A DNA stretch of 37,488 nucleotides from an uncultured Lachnospiraceae bacterium (GCA_946631295.1 CAMOZY010000020.1:1-37488), one strand, 5' to 3'; shown: positions 8,873 to 20,471, counted from the stretch's first letter. Numbers and translations: made by a program. The notes: generated by a model not told the origin, from the letters alone.

Positions 8873-9653
8873 AATATTTCATCCTGTACAGATATGATCT
8901 TCCTTTTTTTCCGATGTGTTCCGTAACACCTATCTTGGACAGGAATGCAATTATCAGACTTGCCTGATCTCTTTTCATTCCCAGATTCACTGCATCTGCA
9001 ACGGTGAATTCTTCAGGCAGATCGGATGGAAGAAGCTGAAGATAATCTTCGGGACATTCAAACGTTTTATCATCAATAAGTGATGTAGGAACCTTATCCA
9101 GCCATGTTCCGTATTTCTTTCCCTGTTTTCCGTATCCGTCCCTGATCCTGAATTCATCTATATCGATAAGTACCAGCCTGACCTTCAGATTAGGATTGCC
9201 GATATGTTCGCGAATCCCATATACCTCCCGGATTGCAGATTCAAAGGATCCGGTAATTGACGAAGCCCTTCTTGGAACAGTCATCTCGCCTGAATCAGGA
9301 TCTATCCAGTAAATCTTCTTTTTACGGATGACCGGATGAACTACCGTTACTCTGTACATCTTAAGAAAGACATCTAATTTATCATTCAGCCTTTTAAGAT
9401 TCTGAGTCTGGATTTCATATATCTCATCCCCCGTGAAAATATCAGCATGATAATCTCCTATAGGTATCTCCTGCTTATCTTCATCAGGTTCAATGTAATT
9501 CTTGATCACGGCATGAACTGTTTTCTCGGAAAGAGTTCCTATAGTGGGGCGTTCCCTGTCTGAAGTGACCTTGAGCAAAGCCTCATGAAATCTGTCCAGG
9601 GCTTCCTTGCTTACATATACAGGTTCTTCAATTATCTTCTTCTTAACAGCCAT
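8871..9653 (-). CDS. unrecognised protein; possible PD-(D/E)XK-like nuclease fold with C-terminal winged helix
   Basis: I do not recognise a named family. The frame is open back to 9713, but those first 20 codons lie across the preceding gene's terminator, so the ATG at 9653 (260 residues) is the better start; a TTG at 9662 is possible. The N-terminal half has a helix with EKxxH (E43, H47), then D71 (GDYHAD) and E80-x-Q82 (YEIQTQNL). That D...E-x-Q pattern resembles the core of PD-(D/E)XK folds with Gln in place of Lys. Then come strands (TVVHPVIRKKKIYWID). The last 45 residues (TVADAVNLGMKRDQASLIIA, then IGVTEHIGKKGRSYLY) look like a winged helix. I infer a DNA- or RNA-acting protein. It is convergent with the histidine kinase gene. 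Confidence 0.7.
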   Translation of the reverse strand: MAVKKKIIEEPVYVSKEALDRFHEALLKVTSDRERPTIGTLSEKTVHAVIKNYIEPDEDKQEIPIGDYHADIFTGDEIYEIQTQNLKRLNDKLDVFLKMYRVTVVHPVIRKKKIYWIDPDSGEMTVPRRASSITGSFESAIREVYGIREHIGNPNLKVRLVLIDIDEFRIRDGYGKQGKKYGTWLDKVPTSLIDDKTFECPEDYLQLLPSDLPEEFTVADAVNLGMKRDQASLIIAFLSKIGVTEHIGKKGRSYLYRMKY

Positions 9654-9673
9654 ACCAATCAATATTCGTCCAC

Positions 9674-9706
9674 AAAAAACTCCCTGCAGCATCTTGCCAC
9701 AGGGAG
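9674..9706 (-). terminator. intrinsic terminator after the antiporter gene
   Basis: On minus, CTCCCTG (9706-9700) pairs with CAGGGAG (9686-9680), with a further GCA/TGC pairing inside the loop, and is followed by TTTTTT. It lies 15 bp after the antiporter stop and ends the gyrase operon. Confidence 0.9.
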
Positions 9707-9720
9707 CATTCATATCAGGA

Positions 9721-10905
9721 TTACGCTTTATTCAACCTTTTATCATCCGCTGCGTACAACGTCTTCAGTATGATCGGAGTTGAAATGCTTGATACTACTA
9801 TCAGCATGATAACTGCCGCAAAGTACTCGGATCCTATCATCCCCACACTGAGTCCCTTTTGGGATACGATCAGCGCAACCTCGCCTCTGGTCATCATACC
9901 GACACCGATCTTTAGTGAATCGTGCCAGTTGAACCTGCACAGCCTTCCCATAAGTCCGCATCCTATGATCTTGCAGATAAGACCCACTGCAACAAATGCG
10001 ATACAGAAGAGGATCAGGTTACCGTCTATTGCGGTAAGATTGGTCTTAAGTCCGATTGATGCAAAGAATATCGGTCCGAAGAGCATATATGAATTGGTAT
10101 CCATCTTGGATGCTATATATTCCGAATCCTTGATGGAACAGAGTACAACGCCCGCAACATATGCACCGGTAATATCTGCTATACCAAAGTAAGTCTCTGC
10201 AACATATGCAAAGCAGAAGCACAGTGCAAGTCCCATTATAGGGATACGTCTTGTGTGGGGATATCTCATATCAGCCATCTTAAAGATCTTATATATGACG
10301 ATTCCCACAACAAATGCTGCAACAAAGAACAGCACGGTACTGAGTATAACCTTACCGGGGTTTGATTCGGGATTCTTAAATCCGATAACAAATGTCAGCA
10401 CGATGATACCGATAACATCATCTATTATCGCCGCACTCATTATGGTCTGACCGATCTCGCCCTTGAGCTTTCCCATTTCCCGGAGAGTGGAAACTGTAAT
10501 ACTCACACTGGTAGCCGTAAGAATGACTCCTACGAAAAGTGCGGTATAAAACTCCGGTGAACCAACGCTGGTAAATCCGTAAAAGCCCATGTACAGAAGT
10601 GTTCCACCGATCAAAGGAATAAATACACCTGAACATGCTATAAGAAATGCCTTAAAGCCTGTCTTCATCAGATCCTTGAGATTGGTCTCAAGTCCCGCGG
10701 AGAACATAAGGAGTATTACACCTATCTCCGCCATCTGACTTATGAAATCAGTCTGTTCAACAAAATGAAGTACACTGGGACCGATAAGAAGACCCGCAAC
10801 TATCTCTCCGACTACCTGAGGCGCCTTTACCTTTCTTGCCAGAAGCCCGAAAAACTTTGCAAAGATAATAATGATCGCAAGATCTCTTAAAATTGTATAG
10901 TCCAT
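9721..10905 (-). CDS. CPA2-family cation/proton antiporter (KefB/NapA-like)
   Basis: This 394-residue integral membrane protein has about 12 hydrophobic segments. The family pattern includes GEIVAGLLIGPS near residues 33-44, the unwound-helix region around TSVSITV (132-138) and a double aspartate D162-D163 (IIDDVIG). In NapA-type exchangers the DD pair is the ion site of electrogenic Na+/H+ transport. No C-terminal TrkA-N/RCK regulatory domain is present, unlike full KefB/KefC. The ATG lies 6 bp after the gyrA stop, so it is co-transcribed and probably coupled to gyrA. The ion exchanged (Na+ or K+) cannot be decided here. Confidence 0.9.
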   Translation of the reverse strand: MDYTILRDLAIIIIFAKFFGLLARKVKAPQVVGEIVAGLLIGPSVLHFVEQTDFISQMAEIGVILLMFSAGLETNLKDLMKTGFKAFLIACSGVFIPLIGGTLLYMGFYGFTSVGSPEFYTALFVGVILTATSVSITVSTLREMGKLKGEIGQTIMSAAIIDDVIGIIVLTFVIGFKNPESNPGKVILSTVLFFVAAFVVGIVIYKIFKMADMRYPHTRRIPIMGLALCFCFAYVAETYFGIADITGAYVAGVVLCSIKDSEYIASKMDTNSYMLFGPIFFASIGLKTNLTAIDGNLILFCIAFVAVGLICKIIGCGLMGRLCRFNWHDSLKIGVGMMTRGEVALIVSQKGLSVGMIGSEYFAAVIMLIVVSSISTPIILKTLYAADDKRLNKA

Positions 10906-10911
10906 GACGAA

Positions 10912-13497
10912 TTACTCATCCTCCTCACTGTCTTCGGTAGGGAGAGTTACTTCTTCATCGTCATCTTCGCTTTCGTAGGAGCTAACCATGCTTTCGCTTT
11001 CCTTATCCATCTCTTCTTCGCCTTCTTCAAGCGAAGCAAATTCTTTCTCACCGTTTGAAAGTCTGTCGCGGACTTTCGCAACATTGGCTATCTTCTCACC
11101 TTCAGGAAGATTCATGAGCTTGACTCCTGAAGTGATACGGCTGAGTATGCTTATATCATCAATGCGGATCCTTATCATCTGTCCGCCGTCGGTGATCATA
11201 ATGAGTTCCTCATCACCGTTGACAGCCTTGGCTGCAAGGAGATCTCCGGTCTTTTCAGTGATCTTGTAACACTTGACACCCTTGCCGGCTCTGTGCTGAC
11301 CATTGAATTCATCTATATCGGTACGCTTGCCCATTCCCTTTTCGGAAATGAAGGTCATGTATCTTCCCTGTGATGCGAGCTGCATTGCAACGACTTCGTC
11401 ACCGCCGCTCAGATTCATTCCGATGACACCGATACTTCCTCTTCCGGTAGTACGTACTTCCTCTTCTCTGAATCTGATGCACATTCCCTGCTTGGTAGCA
11501 AGAAGGATTTCTGAATCAGCATCAGTGATCTTGACATCTATCAGTTCGTTACCGTCTACCAAAGTGATTGCTCTGAGTCCGCTCTTTCTGACATTCATGA
11601 GCTCATCCATTCTCATCTTCTTGACGGTTCCGTTCTTGGTAGCGATGAAGAGGTTCTTGCCTTCTTCAAATCCCCAGATGGGAATTATCGCACTTACCTT
11701 TTCACCGGGTTCAAGCTGAAGGAGATTAACGATTGCAACTCCGCGTGATGTTCTGGAACACTCGGGAATCTCGTATGCCTTCATCCTGTAGACTCTTCCG
11801 GCTGTTGTAAAGAAATTGAGAGAATGATGTGTTGTTGTCATGAGGAGATCTTCTACATAATCATCCTCAATCGTAGCCATTCCCTTTATTCCCTTACCGC
11901 CACGGTTCTGAGCCTTGAAATTATCAACGCTCATTCTCTTGATATAACCGAGTCTTGTCATTGCAATTACGGTATTTTCGTGAGGGATCATCTCTTCATC
12001 GGGGATATCATAGATATCGTTGCTGAAATGTGTATGTCTCTCATCACCGTACTTGTCTGCAGTTTCGGTAATTTCCTTTTTGATAACTCCTAAAAGAAGC
12101 TTCTCATCTGCAAGGATTGCTCTTAATTCTTCAATCTTGGCCATGAGCTCGTTGTGCTCTGCAAGGAGTCTGTCTCTTTCAAGACCTGTCAGAGCTCTGA
12201 GTCTCATATCGACTATTGCCTGAGCCTGAACATCATCGAGTCCGAATCTGTTCATGAGCTTTTCTTTAGCCTCTGCAGGTGTTGCACTTCCTCTGATGAT
12301 GCTGATGACTTCATCTATGAAATCAAGAGCCTTAAGAAGACCCTGCAGAATATGATCTCTTTCTTCTGCTTTTCCAAGATCATATTTTGTACGTCTTGTA
12401 ACAACATCCTCCTGATGCATCAGATACTGCTGAAGCACTTCAAGAAGATTGAGAACCTTGGGCTCGTTATTTACAAGCGCAAGCATTATGACACCGAAAG
12501 TATCCTGAAGCTGGGTATGCTTGTAGAGCTGATTCAGGATGACATTGGCATTGGCATCCTTTCTGAGTTCGATAACAACCCTTACACCTTCTCTGTTACT
12601 CTCATCCCTTATATCAGTGATTCCATCGATCTTCTTGAGCTTAACAAGTTCGGCAATCTTGATCTGAAGATTTGCCTTGTTTACCATATAAGGAAGCTCG
12701 GTAACGATTATCTGTGATTTTCCGTTAGGAAGCTGTTCTATCTCCGTTACGGCTCTTACTCTTATCTTGCCGCGTCCGGTTCTGTATGCTTCTTCGACAC
12801 CGCGATGTCCGAGAATCAATCCTCCCGTAGGGAAATCAGGTCCCTGGATTATCTCCATGACATCTTCAATGGTAGTTTCTTTTTCCTCGATACGGTCGTC
12901 GATTATCTTAACAACACCGTCAATGGATTCCCTGAGATTGTGAGGAGGTATGTTGGTTGCCATACCTACTGCGATACCCGTAGCTCCGTTAACAAGAAGA
13001 TTGGGATAACGGCTCGGAAGTACCGTGGGTTCACTTTCAGTTCCGTCGAAGTTGGGGATAAAGTCTACGGTATTTTTATTGATATCTGCAAGAAGCTCCA
13101 TTGATATTTTGGAGAGTCTTGCTTCTGTATATCTCATTGCCGCAGCGCCGTCACCGTCCATGGAACCGAAGTTACCGTGACCGTCTACAAGAGGATATCT
13201 CATCGACCAGGGCTGAGCCATGAATACGAGTGATCCGTAAATGGAACTGTCACCATGAGGGTGATACTTACCCATCGTATCACCTACGATACGTGCACTC
13301 TTTCTGTGAGGCTTGTCGGGTCCGTTATTGAGCTCAACCATTGAATAGAGAACTCTTCTCTGAACAGGCTTAAGTCCGTCCCTTACATCAGGTAATGCAC
13401 GTGCGGCGATAACGCTCATTGCATAATCGATGTAGAAGGTCTCCATTTTTTCTTTGAGATCTACTTCCTGTACTTTGTCAAAAATAGTATCTTCCAT
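10912..13497 (-). CDS. gyrA: DNA gyrase subunit A
   Basis: This is the 861-residue breakage-reunion subunit of gyrase, which with GyrB introduces negative supercoils. The ATG at 13497 is chosen because AAAGAGGA precedes it; an upstream in-frame GTG at 13530 is less likely. The catalytic tyrosine is Y123 (MRYTEARL). The quinolone-determining region reads [10 protein letters not shown], giving S84 and S85 but glycine at 88. The C-terminal beta-pinwheel carries the GyrA box as [10 protein letters not shown] strongly acidic tail closes the protein ([20 protein letters not shown]). It sits 58 bp after gyrB and directly before the antiporter gene. Confidence 0.98.
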   Translation of the reverse strand: MEDTIFDKVQEVDLKEKMETFYIDYAMSVIAARALPDVRDGLKPVQRRVLYSMVELNNGPDKPHRKSARIVGDTMGKYHPHGDSSIYGSLVFMAQPWSMRYPLVDGHGNFGSMDGDGAAAMRYTEARLSKISMELLADINKNTVDFIPNFDGTESEPTVLPSRYPNLLVNGATGIAVGMATNIPPHNLRESIDGVVKIIDDRIEEKETTIEDVMEIIQGPDFPTGGLILGHRGVEEAYRTGRGKIRVRAVTEIEQLPNGKSQIIVTELPYMVNKANLQIKIAELVKLKKIDGITDIRDESNREGVRVVIELRKDANANVILNQLYKHTQLQDTFGVIMLALVNNEPKVLNLLEVLQQYLMHQEDVVTRRTKYDLGKAEERDHILQGLLKALDFIDEVISIIRGSATPAEAKEKLMNRFGLDDVQAQAIVDMRLRALTGLERDRLLAEHNELMAKIEELRAILADEKLLLGVIKKEITETADKYGDERHTHFSNDIYDIPDEEMIPHENTVIAMTRLGYIKRMSVDNFKAQNRGGKGIKGMATIEDDYVEDLLMTTTHHSLNFFTTAGRVYRMKAYEIPECSRTSRGVAIVNLLQLEPGEKVSAIIPIWGFEEGKNLFIATKNGTVKKMRMDELMNVRKSGLRAITLVDGNELIDVKITDADSEILLATKQGMCIRFREEEVRTTGRGSIGVIGMNLSGGDEVVAMQLASQGRYMTFISEKGMGKRTDIDEFNGQHRAGKGVKCYKITEKTGDLLAAKAVNGDEELIMITDGGQMIRIRIDDISILSRITSGVKLMNLPEGEKIANVAKVRDRLSNGEKEFASLEEGEEEMDKESESMVSSYESEDDDEEVTLPTEDSEEDE

Positions 13498-13555
13498 AAA
13501 ATCCTCTTTAGAATCCTCTTTTCTCAACACTGCTCAGTGTAAAAGAAAACAGTTA

Positions 13556-15718
<2,163 letters not shown>

Positions 15719-15746
15719 TTATAACTGAGAATTATTTATTGTCTTA

Positions 15747-16832
15747 TTACGACATTTGTTTTACTGTTCCGTTTTCAACATAAAACACTCTGTTCATGAC
15801 AAATCTGTCATTAACAAAGTCATCTATTCCGGTACATGTTATGAATGTCTGGATATCCCCTATACTGTCTAAAAGAAAACCCTGTCTTTTTCTGTCAAGT
15901 TCTGACAACACATCATCAAGGAGCAGGATTGGATTATCTCCCGACAATTTTTTCATCATATCGATCTCGGATAATTTCAGGGAAAGAGCTGCAGTTCTCT
16001 GCTGCCCCTGTGATCCGAATTTTCGTATATCTATATCTCCGGTCATGAATGCGAAATCATCCCTGTGAGGACCTATCGCAGTTGCCTTCGATTTCATATC
16101 TCTGGATCTTGAAGCCTTCAGACTTTCTTCAAAATCTTCTTCCTTTACGCTCGGTTCGTAGATAATGCTTATTTCTTCACGTCCGCCGGATAATTTTGAA
16201 TGAACATCCTTTATCTGTTCTTCAAGTTCATCGGCAAACTTTTTTCTTCTCTCAATTATCTTGGTTCCGTATGATATGAGCTGATCATCCCAGACACTTA
16301 ATGATTCCTCAAGTCCACGGTCAAAATGCATATCCTTCAGAACCTGATTTCTTCTGTTAAGGATCTTGTTGTAATTATTCAGGTTATAGAGATAGAACTG
16401 ATCCAGCTGGCACAGCTCCATATCTATAAATCTTCTTCTGTACGAAGGTCCGTTTTTTACAATGTTAAGATCTTCCGGAGAAAAGAATACAACTTTACAC
16501 AGTCCCATTAGTTCGGCAGCTTTTTTTATTCTGTTACCATCTATTGCTATGCCTTTTGTCTTGGAACTTCTGAGATGCATGTCAACTCTTGTGGGTATAC
16601 CGTCATTTTCAACCACGGTTCTCACATGAGCTTCTTCATGTCCGAATCTTATTATCTCCGAATCACGGCTCCCTTTATGTGACTTGGTAGTTGCCGCAAT
16701 ATATACAGCTTCGAGGATATTTGTCTTACCCTGTGCATTATCCCCGTAGAATATATTTGTTCCTCTGTCAAATTCTATGTTCAGATGATCATAATTACGA
16801 TAATCCGTAAGTTCGAGGGATCTTATTATCAC
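15747..16832 (-). CDS. recF: DNA replication and repair protein RecF
   Basis: The 361-residue SMC-like ATPase has Walker A GDNAQGKT (30-37), a signature region SQGQQRTAALSLKLSE and Walker B ILLLDDVLSELD. RecF acts with RecO and RecR to load RecA at gapped DNA. The start is a GTG at 16832 placed one base after the S4 gene's stop, with AAAGGAAG as ribosome site. The length is typical and the position between the S4 gene and gyrB is the classic Firmicute order. Confidence 0.96.
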   Translation of the reverse strand: MIIRSLELTDYRNYDHLNIEFDRGTNIFYGDNAQGKTNILEAVYIAATTKSHKGSRDSEIIRFGHEEAHVRTVVENDGIPTRVDMHLRSSKTKGIAIDGNRIKKAAELMGLCKVVFFSPEDLNIVKNGPSYRRRFIDMELCQLDQFYLYNLNNYNKILNRRNQVLKDMHFDRGLEESLSVWDDQLISYGTKIIERRKKFADELEEQIKDVHSKLSGGREEISIIYEPSVKEEDFEESLKASRSRDMKSKATAIGPHRDDFAFMTGDIDIRKFGSQGQQRTAALSLKLSEIDMMKKLSGDNPILLLDDVLSELDRKRQGFLLDSIGDIQTFITCTGIDDFVNDRFVMNRVFYVENGTVKQMS

Positions 16833-16833
16833 T

Positions 16834-17049
16834 TCATGCTTCCTTTTGCTTTATGATCAAACTGTTTCCCTTATACTCAATGACATCGCCGGCAACTATC
16901 TTTTTTCCACGCTGAATCTCGGTATTACCGTTAACCTTTACTTCTCCGTTAACGATATCGTATTTTGCCTCTACTCCGGATTCACAAAGACCGGCAGCCT
17001 TAAGTACCTGACCTAATTTTATAAAATCGTCCTTAATGTAAAATTCCAT
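16834..17049 (-). CDS. yaaA: S4-domain RNA-binding protein, YaaA/RlbA type
   Basis: This 71-residue protein is an S4 domain alone (IKLGQVLKAAGLCESGVEAK ... GEVKVNGNTE). It occupies the standard slot between dnaN and recF. Related proteins are described as RNA-binding and ribosome-associated; the role is not firmly settled. The dnaN stop (17054-17052) lies 2 bp before the ATG at 17049, and recF starts one base after this stop, so all three are translationally linked. A TTG two codons earlier is an alternative start. Confidence 0.9.
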   Translation of the reverse strand: MEFYIKDDFIKLGQVLKAAGLCESGVEAKYDIVNGEVKVNGNTEIQRGKKIVAGDVIEYKGNSLIIKQKEA

Positions 17050-17051
17050 GA

Positions 17052-18179
17052 TCAAACCGTTCCGCTTATTGTTACGGGAAGAACAACGTATACGTAGGAC
17101 ATGTCATCCTTCTTGATAAAGCAGGGTGCCTTTGAATTAACAAAATCGAGTTCTATTTCTTCGTCATCGATAACGTTGAGTGCATCAATCACAAATCTGG
17201 GATTGAAGCCTATTACCATATCCTTTCCGGACTTGGATGCGGGTACATTCTCATTCATGTTTCCGCTTGCTGAGGTTATCTTGATATTTATGCTGTCATC
17301 CTTTATATCAAGAACAATGGGTTTCTTATCACCCTCTCTGACATAAATAGTGGATCTGTCAAGACATTCGTTAAGTCTCTTCTTGTTGATCTTAACCTTT
17401 GTCTCATAATCTCCGACAAGCATCTTGTTAACATCAAAGAAATTACCCTCAATGATCCTTGATACTACCTTTGTTGTTCCGTATTCAAATCCAACATGAT
17501 TGGGATTGAAGATTATCTCGACATCATCATCTGCACCGCCGGTGATGATCTTTGCAAGTTCCTTCAGGCTCTTTCCGGGAATAATGACCTTTCTGTCAGG
17601 ATAATTTTCCCTGAGCTCCATGGTCACCATTGAAATACGGTGTCCGTCAAGACTGCACATTCTGACAGTATTATCATGAATCTCCATGAGTTCTCCCCTC
17701 ATGGTCTGCTGACCGGGAGTATCCTCACTAATATCAGCTATTGAGAAGCTTGTCTTTCTTATAAGCTCTCTGAGAGAAAGCTGGCTCATGATTATATTTT
17801 CGTTTTTATCAAGATCGGGAAGATAAGGGAATTCATCTGCTGCTCTTCCTGACATTGTATGCTTTACCTGTTCACAGCTTATAACGGTTGTAAACTTATC
17901 ATCACTTGAGATAGTAATATCCGAAGCTGAATCCGGCATTTTTCTTATAAGCTCTGAAAGGTGTTTTGCATCAAGAGCTATAACACCTGATTTTTCTATA
18001 TTACCTTCAATGACTGTTTCAATACCAAGATCAAGGTTATTAACCGTAAGAGCTATTCTTCCTCCGTTGGTATTGATCAGGATACATTCCATGATAGACA
18101 TTGTACTCTTAGAAGGGAGAGCTCTTATGACTGTCTGAATGCCTGAAAGAAGTGATGATTTTGAACAGGATATCTTCAT
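17052..18179 (-). CDS. dnaN: DNA polymerase III beta subunit (sliding clamp)
   Basis: The 375-residue protein has the three-domain clamp fold with typical segments SLLSGIQTVIRALPSKSTM at the N-terminus, GRAADEFPYLP in domain 1, MCSLDGHRISM in domain 2, and VIGFNPRFVIDAL and YVYVVLPV near the end. It forms the ring that holds the replicative polymerase on DNA. The ribosome site AAGGAG precedes the ATG. It is separated from dnaA by 221 bp that may hold its own promoter. Confidence 0.98.
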   Translation of the reverse strand: MKISCSKSSLLSGIQTVIRALPSKSTMSIMECILINTNGGRIALTVNNLDLGIETVIEGNIEKSGVIALDAKHLSELIRKMPDSASDITISSDDKFTTVISCEQVKHTMSGRAADEFPYLPDLDKNENIIMSQLSLRELIRKTSFSIADISEDTPGQQTMRGELMEIHDNTVRMCSLDGHRISMVTMELRENYPDRKVIIPGKSLKELAKIITGGADDDVEIIFNPNHVGFEYGTTKVVSRIIEGNFFDVNKMLVGDYETKVKINKKRLNECLDRSTIYVREGDKKPIVLDIKDDSINIKITSASGNMNENVPASKSGKDMVIGFNPRFVIDALNVIDDEEIELDFVNSKAPCFIKKDDMSYVYVVLPVTISGTV

Positions 18180-18400
18180 GGTGCATAACTCCTTTTTGAA
18201 TTCGTTTTGCGCGTGATGTTATATATAAAAATATATTTTTAGTCTTATTAGTAATAGGGGGTGTGACTAGTGTGCATAACCTTATATATTATACTATTTT
18301 CAAGGCAAAAATGGAATGAATAAGTATGTGAAATAGTATCGGTTATTAAATGATTTACCAGCCTTAAACCACATTTCTTATCTTATGTAAATCAGCCTTT
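18180..18400. other. dnaA-dnaN intergenic region with a DnaA-box-like site and a candidate dnaN -10
   Basis: These 221 AT-rich bases hold TGTGCATAA at 18271-18279, one mismatch from the DnaA box, and TATAAT on minus (18293-18288) as a possible dnaN -10 without a good -35. In Bacillus the unwinding region lies in the equivalent gap, so this could be a second part of a bipartite origin. I see no small gene in it. Confidence 0.45.
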
Positions 18401-19765
18401 TTATGATCCGGAAAGTATTTTTTTGATGCTTTCCACTTTTTCACGTGTATTTTTTCCACTTTTATTGGAATTAATATCAGCTTCTATCTTTTTACAGCCG
18501 CTTATTACGGTAGTATGGTCGCTTCTGTGAAGGTTATGAGCTATCTGCTGATATGTAATTCCAAGCATGTCATATGCAAGATACATGATTATATGCCTTG
18601 GATATACGATCTCAGCATTTCTTTTATTTGACATGATAGCTTCCTTGCTTGCATTGCACTCCTGGCATACAACGTCAACTATTCTGTCGAATGTGATGGT
18701 ATTTGAATCAAGGGGATAAATATAGTCCTTAAGAGCTTCCTTTGCATCATCAAGAGTTGGTTCTTTTATATTGAAGAGCTTGATATAACCCTGGATCTTC
18801 TTTAATGAACCTTCCAGCTCTCTGACGTTTGACTTCATATTAGAAGCTACATAGTCGATTATCTCTTCACTTATCTTAAGATTGATCTTCTCTGCAAAAT
18901 TCTTTAAAATAGCGGATCTTGTCTCATAATCGGGAGGTGTGATATCAACCACCATTCCCCATGCAAATCTTGAGATATATCTTTCATCGAGGGTTTTGAA
19001 TTCCTTGAAATTCTTATCTGATGAAATGATTATCTGCTTTCCTGCTGCATGAAGAGCATTAAATGTATTGAAGAATTCGTCCTGAGTTGCTTCTTTTCCT
19101 ATGATGGACTGGATATCATCTATCATAAGAACATCAACCGTGCGGTATTTTTCACGGAGCTTACTCATTGAAGCTACTGAATTACCGCTTCTGAGAGATT
19201 CAATAACGTCATTAGTGAAGTCATCACTTGTAACATAAATGACCTTTTTTGAAGGATCCTTCTTTAATATAAAGTGTCCTATTGAATGCATAAGGTGGGT
19301 TTTACCGAGACCGGATCCTCCGTATATGAAAAGAGGATTCCATGTTTTACCGGGATCTTCCGCAACTGCGACAGATACCTGGTGGGCCATCATATTATTC
19401 TTACCTACGACAAATGATTCGAAGGTATAGTCGGGATTAAGGGTATCATTGTCTATCCTTGTATCGGGTTCTACCTGAACAGGAGTCTGATCGGCATTAT
19501 TAAGAAGAAACTGGACTGTGATTATCTGTCCGAGTTCCTCTCCTATTACGGTTTCAAAATATAATTTGAACTTATTATTAAGGTAGCCGAGAGCTCTCTC
19601 GTCTTCCTTTTCGGTCCTTATATAGAATGTATTGCCGGATAATTCCTGAAATTCGAGATTTTCGAACCATAATTGATAAGTGATATCGGAAACGTTAGAT
19701 TCCCTCTGAATCTTTCTTTTGATTTCTTCCCAATATTCTTCGTTAGTGAATTTTTCAGCATTCAT
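18401..19765 (-). CDS. dnaA: chromosomal replication initiator DnaA
   Basis: DnaA binds DnaA boxes at oriC and melts the origin. The protein is 454 residues from the ATG at 19765. The frame is open upstream to 19984, but that part crosses the promoter and DnaA boxes, and the normal N-terminal helix (YWEEIKRKIQ) follows this ATG. Domain I is at about 8-85. The AAA+ domain has Walker A GGSGLGKT (149-156) and Walker B VLMIDDIQ. Domain IV carries the DnaA signature near RSDHTTVISGCKKIE. The nearest purine-rich ribosome site (AGGAGA) is unusually far, about 15 nt from the ATG, which may weaken translation. Confidence 0.97.
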   Translation of the reverse strand: MNAEKFTNEEYWEEIKRKIQRESNVSDITYQLWFENLEFQELSGNTFYIRTEKEDERALGYLNNKFKLYFETVIGEELGQIITVQFLLNNADQTPVQVEPDTRIDNDTLNPDYTFESFVVGKNNMMAHQVSVAVAEDPGKTWNPLFIYGGSGLGKTHLMHSIGHFILKKDPSKKVIYVTSDDFTNDVIESLRSGNSVASMSKLREKYRTVDVLMIDDIQSIIGKEATQDEFFNTFNALHAAGKQIIISSDKNFKEFKTLDERYISRFAWGMVVDITPPDYETRSAILKNFAEKINLKISEEIIDYVASNMKSNVRELEGSLKKIQGYIKLFNIKEPTLDDAKEALKDYIYPLDSNTITFDRIVDVVCQECNASKEAIMSNKRNAEIVYPRHIIMYLAYDMLGITYQQIAHNLHRSDHTTVISGCKKIEADINSNKSGKNTREKVESIKKILSGS

Positions 19766-19823
19766 AAGGCTTAAAGATGGTCTCCTGATAAATTTTTTTT
19801 GCTCTCTTTTCGATTGCCGTACT

Positions 19824-19852
19824 ATTTTATAATGTAAAAAAATATAATTCAA
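19824..19852 (-). promoter_or_regulatory. dnaA promoter
   Basis: On minus TTGAAT (19852-19847) and TAAAAT (19829-19824) lie exactly 17 nt apart, giving a leader of about 50 nt. DnaA-box-like sites lie just upstream, which fits autoregulation by DnaA. Confidence 0.6.
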
Positions 19853-19884
19853 ATCATGGTTACCCCCGTTTGTGCGTTTGCGGG

Positions 19885-20200
19885 TTTTCCACAAAAGTGG
19901 ATAATAGACATACCGGAGAGATATTAATGGAACAAGGTGAAACAGGACATGTCTTTGTGGAAAAAAAATAAAGAATCTAAACAAACAAAAATGCCTTATT
20001 TAAGGGCTTTTCCTCTATTTTACCCTCCTGCCTGTTAATAAATTGACATAAATATCCACATCTTTTACACCAAATGGGGATAAGATTTTGAGTGATATTT
20101 AAAGTGGATAACTCGGTGGAAAAGAAAAATTTTCAACATTTTTTTTCGGACTCCCGAAAAAGAAAAAATATAAAAAAATGAGTAAAATCAAATAATAAGC
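19885..20200. other. oriC: oriC: DnaA-box cluster and AT-rich region
   Basis: Six 9-mers match the DnaA box (TTATCCACA or TGTGGATAA) at 8 of 9 positions: 19885-19893, 19896-19904, 19956-19964, 20052-20060, 20075-20083 and 20103-20111. None is perfect. An AT-rich tract follows at about 20112-20200 with a hairpin TTTTTCGG/CCGAAAAA at 20142-20161, a candidate unwinding element. The cluster sits between divergent dnaA and rpmH, and most genes point away from it on both sides. A weak short hairpin (19993-20007) could limit transcription through the region. Confidence 0.85.
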
Positions 20201-20211
20201 GCTATTTTTGC

Positions 20212-20240
20212 TTGACACTCCTACTTATATTAATTACAAT
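20212..20240 (+). promoter_or_regulatory. rpmH promoter
   Basis: TTGACA (20212-20217) and TACAAT (20235-20240) are separated by 17 nt: a perfect -35 and a one-mismatch -10. The leader to rpmH would be about 85 nt. Confidence 0.85.
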
Positions 20241-20332
20241 CTGTTTTGTGTCGTTTCTGACAGATATCAGGTAGTGATATCAGGGTATGTTTACCTATTG
20301 CGAAGAGATTTATTAAAAGGAGGTGTTTCCTT

Positions 20333-20467
20333 ATGAAGATGACATTTCAGCCTAAGAAGAAGTCTCATGCCAAGGTTCACGGTTTCAGAGCAAGAATGTC
20401 TTCAGCCGGTGGACGTAAGGTTCTTCAGAGCAGAAGAGCAAAGGGCAGAAAGAAATTATCGGCTTAA
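20333..20467 (+). CDS. rpmH: 50S ribosomal protein L34
   Basis: This 44-residue, strongly basic protein starts [20 protein letters not shown] and ends [11 protein letters not shown], with the full length and motifs of bacterial L34. It has a strong ribosome site (AAAGGAGG). It is the first gene rightward from the origin, driven by the near-consensus promoter at 20212-20240 and followed 4 bp later by a hairpin before rnpA. Confidence 0.98.
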   Translation: MKMTFQPKKKSHAKVHGFRARMSSAGGRKVLQSRRAKGRKKLSA

Positions 20468-20471
20468 AAGT

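Noticed and set aside
9654-9713. Upstream in-frame ATG extending the nuclease-like protein by 20 residues
   Set aside because: Those codons consist mostly of the antiporter terminator hairpin and its T-run, and the later ATG fits better.
12154-12717. Long plus-strand open frame of 187 codons opposite gyrA
   Set aside because: It is the antisense shadow of gyrA, has no ribosome site, and shows no recognisable domain.
19766-19984. N-terminal extension of the dnaA frame by 73 residues
   Set aside because: It crosses the dnaA promoter and three DnaA-box-like sites, and DnaA homologues begin at the later ATG.
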